NCBI GenBank assembly: GCA_900660155.1 | Contig: CABFPE010000018.1 | Location: forward strand, 725,594 to 789,593 | Direction: 5' to 3' | Source: Hofstenia miamia | Lineage: Eukaryota > Xenacoelomorpha > Acoela > Hofsteniidae | Length of the DNA stretch: 64,000 nt | Part shown: positions 11,941 to 23,741 of the stretch, piece after piece | Layout: each line of letters begins with the position of its first letter | Numbering within the stretch: position 1 is the first letter of the stretch | Notes under the pieces: model-generated | The model's database searches: none | The model's input: only the letters and a program-made list of their open reading frames with translations | Told to the model about the DNA's origin: nothing | Made by a program: the position numbers and the translations under genes

Positions 11941-13477
11941 GGTTATCAATACTGAATATTGGATAGAAAAATGTGGAACTGGCAAAAGCCAAATAAGGAT
12001 ACTTATCGTTTTGTTCTCTTTTTTCAGCTTTTACAATCTTCATTTGTTCAATATTATTTTCTTAGCCGCAAAGGTGAATTTTGCATGTTCAGATGTCATC
12101 ACTTCTTCCAACATATCCTACCAAAATGAATGCACAAATTCTTGCCAAAAGTACATCTACGATGAAATAATATCTACAATATATGGTGAAATGGATCTTG
12201 CTTGCGGTAGAAACGGATTCTTGCTCTCTTTAGCTACTCCATTTACTTTCATTGGTAATGCAGTTGGATGCATATTTTCGCCTTATATTCAAGAATCTTT
12301 TGGAAGAAAGGCAAGCATTTATTCGTCTTGTTTAACATTCATCATTGGATTCTGTATTCAGTGGTTCTTCAGCAATATTTATGGAATGTTGATTAGTCGG
12401 TTTCTTATTGGAATTTCGATGCTATTATTTATAAGTCCGTCTTTTATTATACTATGCGAAGTAGTAATCAAGCATAGACGTTATCTCTTCGGATATTTGT
12501 ACTCTTTAGGCATTTCTTGTGGAAGCCTATTAGCTGCCGCCATAGGCTTTGTTTCCATGCACTCATGGCAAATGCAGGTCTTTTTAGCAACAGTGCCTTT
12601 ACCATTTTTAATTGTATTTACATACTATTTTATTCCGGAGAGTCCCCGTTGGTTAATTTCCAAAAATAGAATTGAGGAAGCACAAAATGTACTGCAATGG
12701 CTAGCATTCAATAACAAAGTTCACATCGAAGATAGGGAATTTGTGTATTTGAGCAAGGACTACTCCACTGAAGAGGCGCGCTCTTCTTTTTCTTTTACAA
12801 CCACTATTAAAGAATTGTTCTTGTCATCGGAGATAGTAAAGCTCCATCTCATCTCTTTATTTGTGTTTATGTCTAGCAATGGTGCTTACTTTGCACTAAG
12901 CTTTAAGACTACCCAATTAAGTGGAAACCTGTATCTAAACTTTAGTTTACAAGCATTTATTGATGTTTTTTCACTGCTTTATTTTTTTATTGTGCTCTGT
13001 TTATCACGGATGAATGTTTTCAAATGTTCTCTGTTAACCGCCATCATTTCACTGGTTGCTGTTAATTTGTTCGAAAGTTCTTATTTGCGATTTGTGCTCA
13101 TTCTAATTGCGAAGATTAGCACGGCATTATTTTCTTGGGGATGGTTGCTTTTTCAACCTGAAATTTTGCCGATATCCATACGAAGTACAGGAGTGGCCAT
13201 TTTGGAATTAATGTCTCGGGTATTTCTTGCATTTTTAATGGTAATGAATGAATTTCTCAGTCTTTCAACTGATCTCTACGTCATTTCCATTCTTCTTTTT
13301 CTTGCATTTTTACTGATTCATTTCTGCTTCTCCAATGATTCTATACATGCATTGCCAGAAAGTCTTGAAGAGTTGAGACAGAGTTATTTCTCCAACGACG
13401 TTCCTGATGAGAAGTCCAACGGGGATCTAATTTTAGATGAGAAGTCTCAGTTAATGAGTCAGCAACTTACTGAATGA
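11941..13477 (+). CDS. SLC22-like organic ion transporter, copy 3 (main exon)
   Basis: The exon starts after TTTTTAG with G, then GTT ATC AAT. Joined to AT at 10541-10542 it gives an ATG start and a 512-residue protein. Layout: TM1 about 18-44; extracellular loop about 45-91 with cysteines near 50, 65, 69 and 89 and an NIS glycosylation site; the SLC22 element STIYGEMDLACG; GRK near 122-124. PESPRW lies near 233-238, followed by KNRIEEAQNVL. A central cytosolic loop precedes TM7-12, then PEILPISIRSTG near 407-418 and LPESLEE near 472-478. All family landmarks are present and there are no stops, so it looks functional. As a plasma-membrane uniporter or exchanger of organic ions its substrate is unknown. 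It is closest to copy 4 and the pseudogene. Confidence 0.9.
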
Positions 13478-13945
13478 TTCTGTGTTACCAATATATAAGT
13501 TTTGAATTTGGAGTTTTAGCTCTATTATTTTTATCTGTGTAAAGATCTTGATTGTTCTTAGTTTATATTTTTAATAGTTTGTTGGTTTGCCTTAAATTTA
13601 ATGCAAGTAATTTCTATTCTTAAGGTTGTTGCTTGCTTATTTCAAACATCTCCTTTTTTAAGAACTTTACTCACAATCATGATTAAACTTATCAGAATAG
13701 CACAGTAAATTTTACATTCCAAGTTGTAGTTACTGTATTTCCAATGCTTTTTGTAAAATGTGATTTTAATTTATCTTCATTTCTTATCCGTTTATATTGC
13801 TAAAGTAAATAAGTGCATGACTATTTTGCATGCCATCAATAATTCTATAATTTTTTGTAATATAGTTTGTCACAAAAAACGGCCGTTTTTTAAAACCAGT
13901 ATATTTAAATCAAGTTGTAGAATGTGAACAAAATGAACAAAATAA
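13478..13945. other. 3' flank of copy 3
   Basis: Roughly the first 380 bp match the 3' flank of the pseudogene (7490-7980), including one unit of the segment that is tandemly duplicated there. No clear AATAAA lies close to the stop. Beyond about 13870 the similarity ends near the mariner relic. Confidence 0.6.
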
Positions 13946-14986
13946 GCAATATTTATGGGTAGCCTCCATCGACATCGATTACGTTCTGCACATGCATGTT
14001 AACATTTCACACTTGTGAGACATAATTTCAGGTGTGAATGTTGATAAGTTTTCATTAAGTAAATTTTCAAGTTCATGCTTGTTTGAAAACGTGATATTCG
14101 ATCGTCGCATTTCTAGCATAGGAAAAATCAACCTGGTACATTGGTTTACGTCAGGAGAATACGAAGATTGTTTAATCAAGTTCACATGGCGATCTCTAAG
14201 CACTGAGTCGTTTCTTTTGGCACATGCGGCTTGACATTATCGTGTTGCAACAGCATGTATTGTCAAGATATGAACTTTCCTTGTTGTTGAAGTTCGTAGC
14301 GGTCAAAACTGTCCATGGCTTCATTCAAAAGCTGCAGATATTCGGCTGAGTTCACTGTTACGCTTGGAGCTAAAATCTTAAAATGAAACCTGCCGCTAAA
14401 AGTCAGCCACCATCACGTGGAACTTTTTGGAAGACTGCGTTCTTTTTGCAAGAGTTTGTCTTTTGACATTTTGAGGAGATACCCAACATCTTCTTGTGAC
14501 GGTGTTTCCCACTGGCTTCTTATAAACCCACTTCTCAGTGACTACCCTGGAACGCGAAGCGTTTCTTGCTTATGAGCAGTCAACAACTCTTCACAACACT
14601 TGCTTCCTTTTGAATATTTAGTCAATTCATGGGAAATCCATCTCAGTTAATTGCTCTTCCAATTCAACTCTTCCTTTAAAATTCTTCACATCGTATCTTT
14701 TGTAACATCATATTTTCTTGACAGTTCGCGTTCTGTTGTCTTCTTTAACATCTTTCAAGACTTGCGCAACAAGTTTTGTTCTTTCTTCGTTTCGTTTTCT
14801 TCCACTACCTTCAGCAAGACTAAATTGGGTTCTCTGTTCATCTCTTTATTATTGTGCGATTCTTTTGTCACTTGTGATTTCTTCTCCCCAATCGTTGACA
14901 ATTAATCGATGAATCTCTGAGATCTTATAGTCATTTCTTCTTAACGTTTCCACAATGCAATTTATGTCTGCTGTTGATGACTGCAT
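13946..14986 (-). pseudogene. Dead mariner-like transposase
   Basis: Read on the - strand from ATG at 14986, the frame gives an N-terminal helix-turn-helix-like stretch (DINCIVETLRRNDYKISEI). It passes through two adjacent stops and continues with SGRKRNEERTKLVAQVLKD, then in another frame RWISHELTKYSK and LLQHDNVKPHV. It ends with QSSYSPDVNQCTRLIFP. These are recognisable mariner/IS630 landmarks (RWvPHeLT, hDNArPH, YSPDl.p.D). Several stops and frame shifts show it has long been inactive. The aspartate expected after YSPDVNQC is replaced by threonine in the readable frame. Terminal inverted repeats were not found. Confidence 0.75.
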
Positions 14987-16745
14987 TCGAAAAACGATGA
15001 TAGTCAAATCAAACAACGCTATTAGTTAAAAAAAATATATTTTGGCATATTAAACAATAAATCATAGAGTGTATAAAAATTAAATATGCATTTACATGAT
15101 ATTATCAATTGTATCCCATTGTTTTTTGCACAATTTTTTGATGAGTAAATCTTTTGAATTATGGTATTTTTATTCTAAATTGCAGCAGAGGGGTTAATTA
15201 CCCCACCCCGTCTCCCACCTTTACACTTTTTTAAATTTTAGTTTTTTTTAGAATCCTTCCGTTTGTGATTTCATGGCTGCTTTTACTTTTTTGGATTAAG
15301 AAGGTTTCTGACATTTTGAAGCAATTTCACCACCTTTTCTTTTGCTAAATGACTATTGTCAACAATATTTTAAAAATTTTGATTATGCCATATTGTGTTT
15401 TTAAATTAAATTATTGTTGTTCTTCATTTCTACATTTTATGTTTTTTATTTAGTAAAGGGTCTCCCAGAAAGCATTAACCATGCTTTCTCAAATCAGAAA
15501 GATAGAATCAGAAGATACAACTTAGCCTGTGGAAAAAATCCGAAGACTAATAAAATCACCCCCTTTTCGTTACCTATCATCGAAAATAATATGGTGCCTC
15601 ATTTTTAAGAGGAAGATTTGTTTTAGTGAACGGTTTCAAAAAACTCTTTTGTAGAAAAAATTTTATTAGGTGGTGGCTGAATCATCAACCCTCCTGTAAA
15701 TTCATCAGACAAAATTTACTTCTTATTTTCATTGTGAGATTCAAACTTTCACCTGTTCTTATTGCATTAATTTCTGTGACACAAGGTAATTTTTACATCG
15801 ATTTTATTTATAGTAATCTAGCATTTACATTAAAAATAACAGGATCAAATCCGCACTTCAAATTATTAGAGATCACGCGTATTTTCACAGAAACATACTC
15901 TATGATGAATACAAATACATGTACATTTCTTGTTTTAATTTTAAAAAACCATGACATAGTTCAGTTTTAACAAATGCTCATTGCAGTTGATATTAACGGG
16001 CAGTGCATGAATATTTTCATTCAAAAATGGCAAAATTATCAAAAGATTGTAAAAGATTTAGAAAACAAGTACAAAATTTTCCTTCTAAGTGTTATATGCT
16101 ACATTATACTACATTTTTTATTAGCATTTTGTTTTGTGTTCTTACTAAATTGCTCCACTTTTATGTTGTGATATGTTGATGTTCATCCCTTTATCCACTA
16201 CATCACTAAGCTTCTTTTAAACATTAGACATCATATTGATCATTCATAATGTACAAGTCAATATCATAACATTATAATTTGATACATGAAAATTTTCTAA
16301 TAAAATAATAAATATAACAAAGTGGGTCATTCTGAGAATTTTATTTACTACTATTTTCTTAGAGCAGTAATTATCTGTATTAAACAGCAGAATAGCTTTT
16401 AACTTAAGTTTTCATATTTCTTGAATTAAAGGTTCAAGTATAACCGCATAACCAGAGGTGTTTGTGGGTCGGGATTTTCCGTCCAAGAAGCAATCTTTGA
16501 GCCCAAAAACACGCTATTGATGTTGAATTTCAGATTTAGAATTCTTAGTAATTATGTTGTACAAAATTTTCAAATTACCTAAAATTTTCATTAAAAACTC
16601 GAAATCAATTAATGAAAAGAAAAGTTTTTGCAAAACTACATCTAGTACATTGACAAAAGATTACATTTTGCTTATAGCAATTATTTATTTGTCGAAAGAA
16701 TTCGTTTATGCAAGCCTACAGTCCAAGGTCAACGTTCTAGTTTCT
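14987..16745. other. Intergenic, no recognisable gene
   Basis: It contains frames of 64, 114 and 95 codons (15414-15608, 15626-15970, 16554-16841) without family resemblance and without convincing splice sites. Their lengths are near chance for this base composition, so I do not call genes. Confidence 0.45.
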
Positions 16746-17250
16746 AACGTGTTCTATTATGGAGCAGAACTATTTGAAGGGGGTATAAAAGTGCTAACTT
16801 GGACCGATTTTCATGAAAATTCTGACAGATATTTCAATTAGTTAGACTTTAAAGTGCTTTGATTACTAGGCCCAAAATAGTGTTTGAACGAATCAAATCT
16901 AGATTGTGCACGTTGATTAATACCTAACGCTGTGCCAAGTTGTGCACACTGCAATCAGTATCGCGCTTACAAATCTTAAAAAATGTAAGTAAGTTATTTA
17001 GTAGTATTACGAATATATTTATTAATTTATTTCAAGGTAAATGGAGAGTATTTTAGGAATACGTACACACAATAGCGAAATTTACAATTACTTCGACTAA
17101 ATTTTACAGTGGCAATTAATCATCAAATTTGTTATTCGCGATGTAAAATGAACTACGTAAAATTTAGGTTCCTTTTATCATGTCAAGATATTTACAGTGA
17201 AATTCTTTAAAAAAGTGTTTGCCATTGCGATATTTGTCAAGTGCCTAGAC
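16746..17250 (+). promoter_or_regulatory. Duplicated upstream module C with putative promoter and 5' exon of transporter copy 4
   Basis: It aligns with modules A and B. Unlike them it carries a clean TATA box in a G-rich setting, GGGGGTATAAAAG (16784-16790). The inferred exon would begin about 30 bp downstream and end at TTAAAAAAT|GTAAGTAAG (AT at 16983-16984). GTGCACG and GTTGTGCACACTGCAA boxes lie between. Similarity to module B continues through TTGCCATTGCGATATTTGTC near 17220-17240. Confidence 0.55.
16784..16790 (+). promoter_or_regulatory. TATA box of transporter copy 4
   Basis: TATAAAA sits about 195 bp before the inferred 5' donor. The corresponding positions in modules A and B are degenerate. 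It is positioned as a core promoter if the 5' exon is as inferred. Confidence 0.5.
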
Positions 17251-18365
17251 GGGTAGTAGTGTTTGTTTGAAATATAATATAATCTAAATCCAAATTCTTC
17301 TGAAAATGTGATCATAGGCATTAGAAAATGGTTTACATAAGAAACCTTTACTTTTAATTTTTGTTATAATCGATATAAACGTGGTTTTGACTTGCAATTA
17401 AGCCTGTGTCATATTACGCAATTGGGCTATGCATATCGGCTGCTTGTTTGACTAAGAAAAGCAAGTTTCATTGCATATTTGATACCGAAATACATTTTAA
17501 ATAAAAACTTGTTCATGCGTTATCCTTAAATTTCATTCTCAGGATGCTCTGTGCAAAGAACAATTTAATTCACTTGTACACTGGTTGGCCGTTCAACGAG
17601 CTTGAAGTTGAATGTTTCGGGAAAGACGAAAACTAGTCTCCAATTGTTTGTAGGTATTCAATTTATCGTTTCATTTTAAATTTGAAGTGAAACTTGTTTT
17701 TAGCCAGACAAATACTCAGGTATACTGCCATTTTCTGCTGTCTATTATCATAGACTTCTAAGTAGGAGTCTATGCTATTATCAATTTTTTGCTTCAGATT
17801 TTATTGTTTCGAAAAACAAACAATTCAGTATAAAAATAGCATCAAATACAGGAAAAGCATTTCCGTAACAAAGAAACAAATTTCATAGTCGAATTTCATG
17901 CTAAGAAATTTGTTACTTTTGAAAAAACCCAACTTTGCAATTGCATCTTTGACAAACTAAAATGTACACTTTATACACACTGGACATGAAAACCGTTGAT
18001 TAAGTTAGATGGATCAATCAGGAGGTGGATACAGAGATACATGTAAGAAATTATATAGCTAGAATTTGGAAAGGATTAGCGCTTCTCAATTTAATATTTT
18101 TTATTAATTTATCATTCACTTGCAAGAAAATTCTTCAAGAAAGTTTTAAGTTTCAAAAAGTTTAATCATTTTCAATAGCCAAATTATTATATTTTGATAA
18201 TGATTAAAAATACACAAAGTAAGATGTTTCGTTAAGATATACTGGGTGCGAGATATTTGGCCAGGAGTGAACCAAACGCGAGATATATTTGTTAAATTTT
18301 ATTTCTCGTGATCCTCAATGTTATGATTTCATATTACTTACCAAATTTCAAATAAATATTTTTAG
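16985..18365 (+). other. Inferred intron 1 of transporter copy 4
   Basis: It runs from GTAAGT to TTTTTAG and is 1,381 bp, very close in length to the copy 3 intron. A small palindrome (CATAGACT...AGTCTATG, 17749-17774) is present. The open frame that extends upstream of 18366 (from 18289) is intronic: it does not match copy 3, and homology starts exactly at the AG. Confidence 0.45.
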
Positions 18366-19902
18366 GGTTATCAATACTGAGTATTGGATAGAAAAATGTG
18401 GAATTGGCAAAAGCCAAATAAGGATACTTATCATTTTGTTCTCGTTTTTCAGCTTTTACAATCTTCATTTGTTCAATATTATTTTCTTAGCCGCAAAGGT
18501 GAATTTTGCATGTTCAGATGTCATCACTTCTTCCAACATATCCTACCAAAATGAATGCACAAATTCTTGCCAAAAGTACATCTACGATGAGATGATATCT
18601 ACAATGTATAGCGAAATGGATCTTGCTTGTGGTAGAAACGGATTCTTGCTCTCTTTAGCTACTCCATTTACTTTCATTGGTAATGCAGTTGGATGCATAT
18701 TTTCGCCTTATATTCAAGAAGCTTTCGGAAGAAAGGCAAGCATTTATGCGTCCTGTATAACATTCATCATTGGATTTTGTATTCAGTGGTTCTTCAGCAC
18801 TATTTATGGAATGTTGATTAGTCGGTTTCTTATTGGAGTTTCGGTATTATTATATATAAGTTCGGCTCTTATTATACTATGCGAAGTAGTGATCAAGGAT
18901 AGACGTTATTTCTTTGGATATTTGTACTCTTTAGGAATTTCTTTCGGAGGTTTGTTAGCTGCTGTCATAGGCTTTGTTTCCATGCACTCATGGCAAATGC
19001 AGGTCTTTTTAGCAACAGTGCCTTTACCATTTTTAATTGTATTTACATACTATTTTATTCCGGAGAGTCCCCGTTGGTTAATTTCTAAAAATAGAATTGA
19101 GGAAGCACAAAATGTACTGCAATGGCTAGCAATCCATAACAAAGTTCAAATCGAAGATAGTGAATTTATTTATTTGAGCAAAGACTACTCCACTGAAGAG
19201 GCGCGCACTGCGTTTTCTTTTACAACCACTATAAAAGAATTGTTCAAATCATCTGAGATAATAAAGCTCTACCTTATCTCTTTATTTCTCTTTGTAACTG
19301 GCAATGGTGTTTTCTATGCACTTAGCTTTAAAACTCCCCAATTAAGTGGAAACCTGTATCTAAACTTTAGTTTACAAGCATTTATTGATGTTTTTTCACT
19401 GCTTTATTTTTTTCTCGTCCTTTTTTTATCACGGATGAATGTTTTCAAATGTTCGCTGTTAACCGCTGTCATTTCACTGGTTGCTGTTAATTTGTTTAAA
19501 AATTCTTTCACCCAGCTTTCGTTTATTCTAATTGCGAAGATTAGCACCTCAATGTTTTCTTGTGGATGGTTGCTCTTCCAACTTGAAGTTCTACCGATAT
19601 CCATACGAAGTGCGGGAATGGCTATTCTAGAATTAATGTGTCGAATGGGTATCGCATTTTTAATGGTAATGAATGAATTTCTTAATGTTTCAACTGATCT
19701 TTACATGCTCTCAATTCTTCTTTTCATAGCTTTTTTACTGATTAATTTCTACTTCACTAATGATTCTATGCATGCATTGCCAGAAAGTTTTGAAGAGTTG
19801 AAACAAACGTATTCCTGCAAAGACTTGCCTGATGAGACGTTTAACAGTGATCCAATTATGGATGAGAAGTCTCAGTTGATAAGTTACCAACCTTTTGACT
19901 AA
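18366..19902 (+). CDS. SLC22-like organic ion transporter, copy 4 (main exon)
   Basis: It has the same structure as copy 3. G at 18366 completes the ATG split from AT at 16983-16984, giving 512 residues ending TAA at 19900-19902. The N-terminal quarter is almost identical to copy 3 (the extracellular loop has the same cysteines and NIS site), and the middle is nearly identical to the pseudogene. The last third is more diverged. SLC22 landmarks are present: STMYSEMDLACG, GRK, PESPRW, LEVLPISIRSAGM and LPESFEELKQTY. One family position differs: the glutamine-proline before the late signature (FQPE in the sisters) is FQLE here. It is predicted to be an intact plasma-membrane transporter of unknown organic substrate. 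Confidence 0.9.
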
Positions 19903-21454
19903 AAACTTTTTATTTTAATTTTCCCAATATTTTACTGTGGAATTTATATTTTTAAATGTTGTTTTTTGCTTTAGAGACAATACTTTTCATGTGTACTTCT
20001 GAATTTAATCAGGTTTTAACTAAACAAAAAAGGCAAACAAATATAATTGTTTCACCAAAAATTATCTAAAGTGTTGAATTTTATAATACAAGTATTTAAG
20101 TATTCTTAGAGAGTATTTTGTTTTATATTTAATCAATGTGTTTTGTTTAAATAACGCTTTACCATTTCTACTTTACTAACAATAATGTGTAACATGTTAT
20201 TACTGTTTAACTAGTCACTTTGAGCTAAGCTAGCTTACATACATAATCGCACATATTTAAATTTGTTAGTAATGCGTTTTGACACCAAACCTGTATTGCC
20301 AATATTTTGGAGAGAAGATTTTCCCCGGAATGACGTTCCTAATATATGGGGAGTTTCAGAGTATTCTTGGAGTTGAAAAATGCATACAAGTTCTCATTTT
20401 ATTCAATCTATTAAAACAATTGCACATATTAAAACTAAAAGCCTCGAATAGCATGATTTTATTTAGTTTTGACAGTTAATTTGACAACTCTTATGTGAGC
20501 AAGTGCCTACTACTTATAGACACTTTTTAGTCTTTCCATATAATTTATTTGAATGAAACTCGGTACTGGAAATGATACTAATACTAGATACTCGATCGAA
20601 TGTTCTGAAAACTTCGAATCGAGTTCGAACATAGAAATTACGTCACATTCATTAGCAGATCAAGAAATTTCTATTGGGAATGTATCCTTATAGCACATTA
20701 TTAAATTATTCAATTAAAGCACTATTCAATTAATCCCATTCTGCACGCTGCAAAGTAATTGGGTAAACAAAAATTTCTTTGTTAACTACATCATAATTAG
20801 TTTACTGTTGTCACGCACAGTGTGTATAGAAGCGGACACTGCATTGCAAACCACTGTGAAGAATTGTTTCAAGGTTGTCTTTTTGTCTCAAAGATAGGAT
20901 TACTTACCTTCCAAAATTTTCATTACCGGATTATGGAAATTGATTTTAAGAAGAGCTCATTACGATGGCAATGTTAATAGTTTTTTATGTGCTATTCATT
21001 TTGCGGAACATTTCATTTAACTTAACAAAAATGAATCGCAAAAATTTGGATCGTTAAACATCCAATATACCAAATATTCATTCATTTCCCTCATATCATC
21101 ACAAACTAATTTACGAAGAAGTATTGAGAAGATAATATATAGTAAAACCAGAAAATTCGAAAGGCTTCTCAAGGAATATATTTTTTTACCTAATGCCGAT
21201 GAACTAAAAAATAACAATGAAGATTGGAGTTTTAAAAAAGTTTCAAATTTCTATGAATAATGAATTTCTGATGCCCTTCAATATTGTATATCGTTGTAAC
21301 CCATATGTCAGAGCTGTGATATGTCATATCCCGAGTCACAGTGCGCAAAGCATTGGAAAGTTGTGTCTCCTCTATTTTCGTTTACAGTAGATTTTCTGAG
21401 AATATCTCTTTCTTGTGATAATAGATTCTTGTTTTGTCATGGAAGTTACATCAT
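19903..21454. other. Intergenic, no gene seen
   Basis: AT-rich spacer; the 3' flank does not visibly match those of copies 2 and 3. Only short chance-length frames are present. Confidence 0.5.
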
Positions 21455-21671
21455 TTAAACTCTGTCCCAGTTAATAAGTAAAGTTTTATATCAATAATTG
21501 GGGTTTTACTATAGCGTAAATACCATGGTTTTGGCTCGAATTAGATAGTTTAGGATCTTGTGCATATTATAAAAAAATGAAAATCAAAACTTGAAATTAT
21601 AAACGTGTTTATATCATACTACCTCATTTTCCTAAAAAACCGGTTTACTTATTAACTGGGACAGAGTTTAA
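21455..21671. mobile_element. MITE with perfect 28-bp terminal inverted repeats
   Basis: TTAAACTCTGTCCCAGTTAA... at 21455-21482 is the exact reverse complement of 21644-21671. The 217-bp unit encodes nothing, as expected of a miniature inverted-repeat transposable element. Both ends begin with TTAA, compatible with a TTAA target (piggyBac type) or with TA plus a Tc1/mariner-type terminus. A related CTGTCCCAGTTTAT stretch lies nearby at about 21951. Perfect arms suggest a recent insertion. Confidence 0.8.
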
Positions 21672-22134
21672 TTGAAGTATAATTTATTCAATCGTTGCAC
21701 ATTTGGCTTTATTTATTTTGTATACACACTTCGTGGTTCGACTATTTTCCGGAAAAAATTCAAGTTTTACTAATATTTTAAATTCTTGAAGCGCTTGATA
21801 ATTTTGACATGTTCAAGGTTTTGTGATTACTTAGATCTCTCAATGACTGGTATATTGATTATAACATTCTTTGAAAATTATAAGAATGCAGAAATACTTG
21901 ATGATATTAATCATTCTAACCGGATTCATATCATTTATCGAAAAAACGCCTGTCCCAGTTTATGTAAGCCATCAGTGAATTGCTGTGTTGAACGTCCCTT
22001 CTTTTTTGTTGATTAATGGAAAACCTGAAATCCTGTTAGCTTAATTAAGCGAAAATAGGTGAAATTTAAGTTTTAATGTCAGATACGCGCGTGCACAAGC
22101 TATGTACTATAAGAGATGTTTTCGAAGCAAAAGC

Positions 22135-22593
22135 TCAATTTTGACCTATTAAGATACTGTTGGCTGTATTTAAAAACGACATTTTCACTCTAAAAATTCT
22201 TTTTCTTTTCCATGGACGATTTACAAAAATTTGACTTAACTCGATTAGGGCTTGAAAATCCACTTTTTGCACATGCTTAGTTATTGTTTCAAAAATCTCT
22301 ACAAAACTTTGAACTAACATGAGAATTTGTTCAGAGTTGCTTTCAGGAATACATTGAAACTGACTTTGTGAATTATATACATGCTCAGGAGAATTTACCC
22401 TTTTTCCAAAACTAAGTGTGACCACTACACTGCGTTGTTCACTGTAAATTCCTAAACTTTGATGTTTTTTGGTACGGGCATTGTGTTGGACTATGTGTAG
22501 TTTGACTGTTTGGTAAGCTCTTTGAAATTCCTCTAGTTTCTTAGCTATTTTGAAATAACAAATTATTTTCTTTTGAGCATCCACGGAATGCAT
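22135..22593 (-). CDS. Hypothetical single-frame protein, 152 residues
   Basis: An open frame of this length is unlikely by chance in DNA with so many stop triplets; I estimate well under one expected in the whole window. From the first ATG at 22593 the product is soluble-looking, with no membrane helix or signal peptide. An AKKLEEFQRAY helix lies near the start. An acidic-helical middle (EQILMLVQSFVEIFETITKHV) is followed by a basic end (NRPWKRKRIFRVK). I do not recognise the family. The frame remains open upstream for about 11 codons to a stop, so a 5' exon is not excluded. It could also be a retained piece of a transposon, since a weak transposase-like stretch lies just to the right on the other strand. 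Confidence 0.4.
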   Translation of the reverse strand: MHSVDAQKKIICYFKIAKKLEEFQRAYQTVKLHIVQHNARTKKHQSLGIYSEQRSVVVTLSFGKRVNSPEHVYNSQSQFQCIPESNSEQILMLVQSFVEIFETITKHVQKVDFQALIELSQIFVNRPWKRKRIFRVKMSFLNTANSILIGQN

Positions 22594-22749
22594 CCACACA
22601 TCGAAGGGTGGGAATTCTGGCTTTTACAGCTCGATATTTATGATGGCATTTGTCAGTCCAGTCAATTGCATATGGTGCATTCTTTTGCTATTGACCTAGT
22701 TTTCGAGATGTGCGCGGAGCATTGGCATTGCGCTACTTTATAGTAATAC

Positions 22750-23056
22750 ATCAACTAGAGTTGTCAGAGTATTTGTAGCTACTTTGTTTTGGATTCTTAA
22801 ATCTTTATTGCATCACATCTTTCATTTGAAGAACAGCTAAGATATTCAGCAAATTGAAATAATTTTGGCGATATATTTTCTAAAATCTAATATAATTAGA
22901 GTCTGGCCCTGCATTCTTTTTACTATTGTTGATGACAATGCTGAGGTGCTAAAGAAAACTCTCAAACATATTTTCAAAAATTTTCCACAACTGTCAGTTC
23001 TAACGTTAGTAATGGATCTTCCTTTCAGCAATAAACACCAACCAAACCTGATTTGA
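22750..23056 (+). other. Weak transposase-like relic
   Basis: The frame 22865-23056 reads LFTIVDDNAEVLKKTLKHIF, then PQLSVLTLVMDLPF. This is loosely like the D...L...F......v.v.D segment of MULE/ZSWIM-type transposase-derived domains. An upstream VFVATLFWILKSL stretch is in a plausible position. There are stops between pieces and no catalytic set can be completed, so this is a tentative reading only. Confidence 0.2.
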
Positions 23057-23741
23057 GAAATGCAAAAAGCGGTAAATTTATATCCTGATTAAGTTTGGTT
23101 TTCAGAAATTAACAAAACATGAAAGTACAATCTCACTAAATTATGTGTATCAAATAGAATAGTCCTATGGTTGGAGAATGCGTAAGAAAAAATCCTTGCC
23201 ACCTCTTGTATAGTACTACTTTAAAGTATATACCAATGTGTAATTTCACAAATTGTCAAGTACATTTCATATAAGCGTATTTAAATATTAATTATTTTTC
23301 CTGATTTAATTAGTAAGTGCATTTCAGAAATATGAAATATATATATCATAGCACTGGAATGACAAATTTTAGCATATATTTGCCCTGCGTTCCATTACCA
23401 TAAAAATATTTTCCGCTAGTATTTTTATTGTTATATATTATAGAAATTATAAGCCCATTATTAAGAACGACTAAGCAAAATAAGCAATTGAAAATAGACA
23501 TCTCATAAATAGTTTGGCCTATTTTATTATTAAAATGTAATACAAAATAAATCACGTTGTATTTTTTCTTTTTTTGCAACTTTGCAATCTTTGGTGATCC
23601 TATTGCTATCATTCCCAAATTCCTAGGCGTCTAATATTTATAGGCTTCTATTAACACATCTCCAGCTTTATATGGTTTTGAATGGACATTAAATCGCCTC
23701 ATTACCTGAACAATAGGCATGAAAAGAATTTGAATATTGTT

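Noticed and set aside
15626-15970. 114-codon frame on the + strand
   Set aside because: Near chance length, no ATG at its start, and no family features or splice context.
18289-18365. In-frame extension of transporter copy 4 upstream of the AG
   Set aside because: It has no counterpart in copy 3, where homology starts exactly after TTTTTAG. It is the intron end read through by chance.
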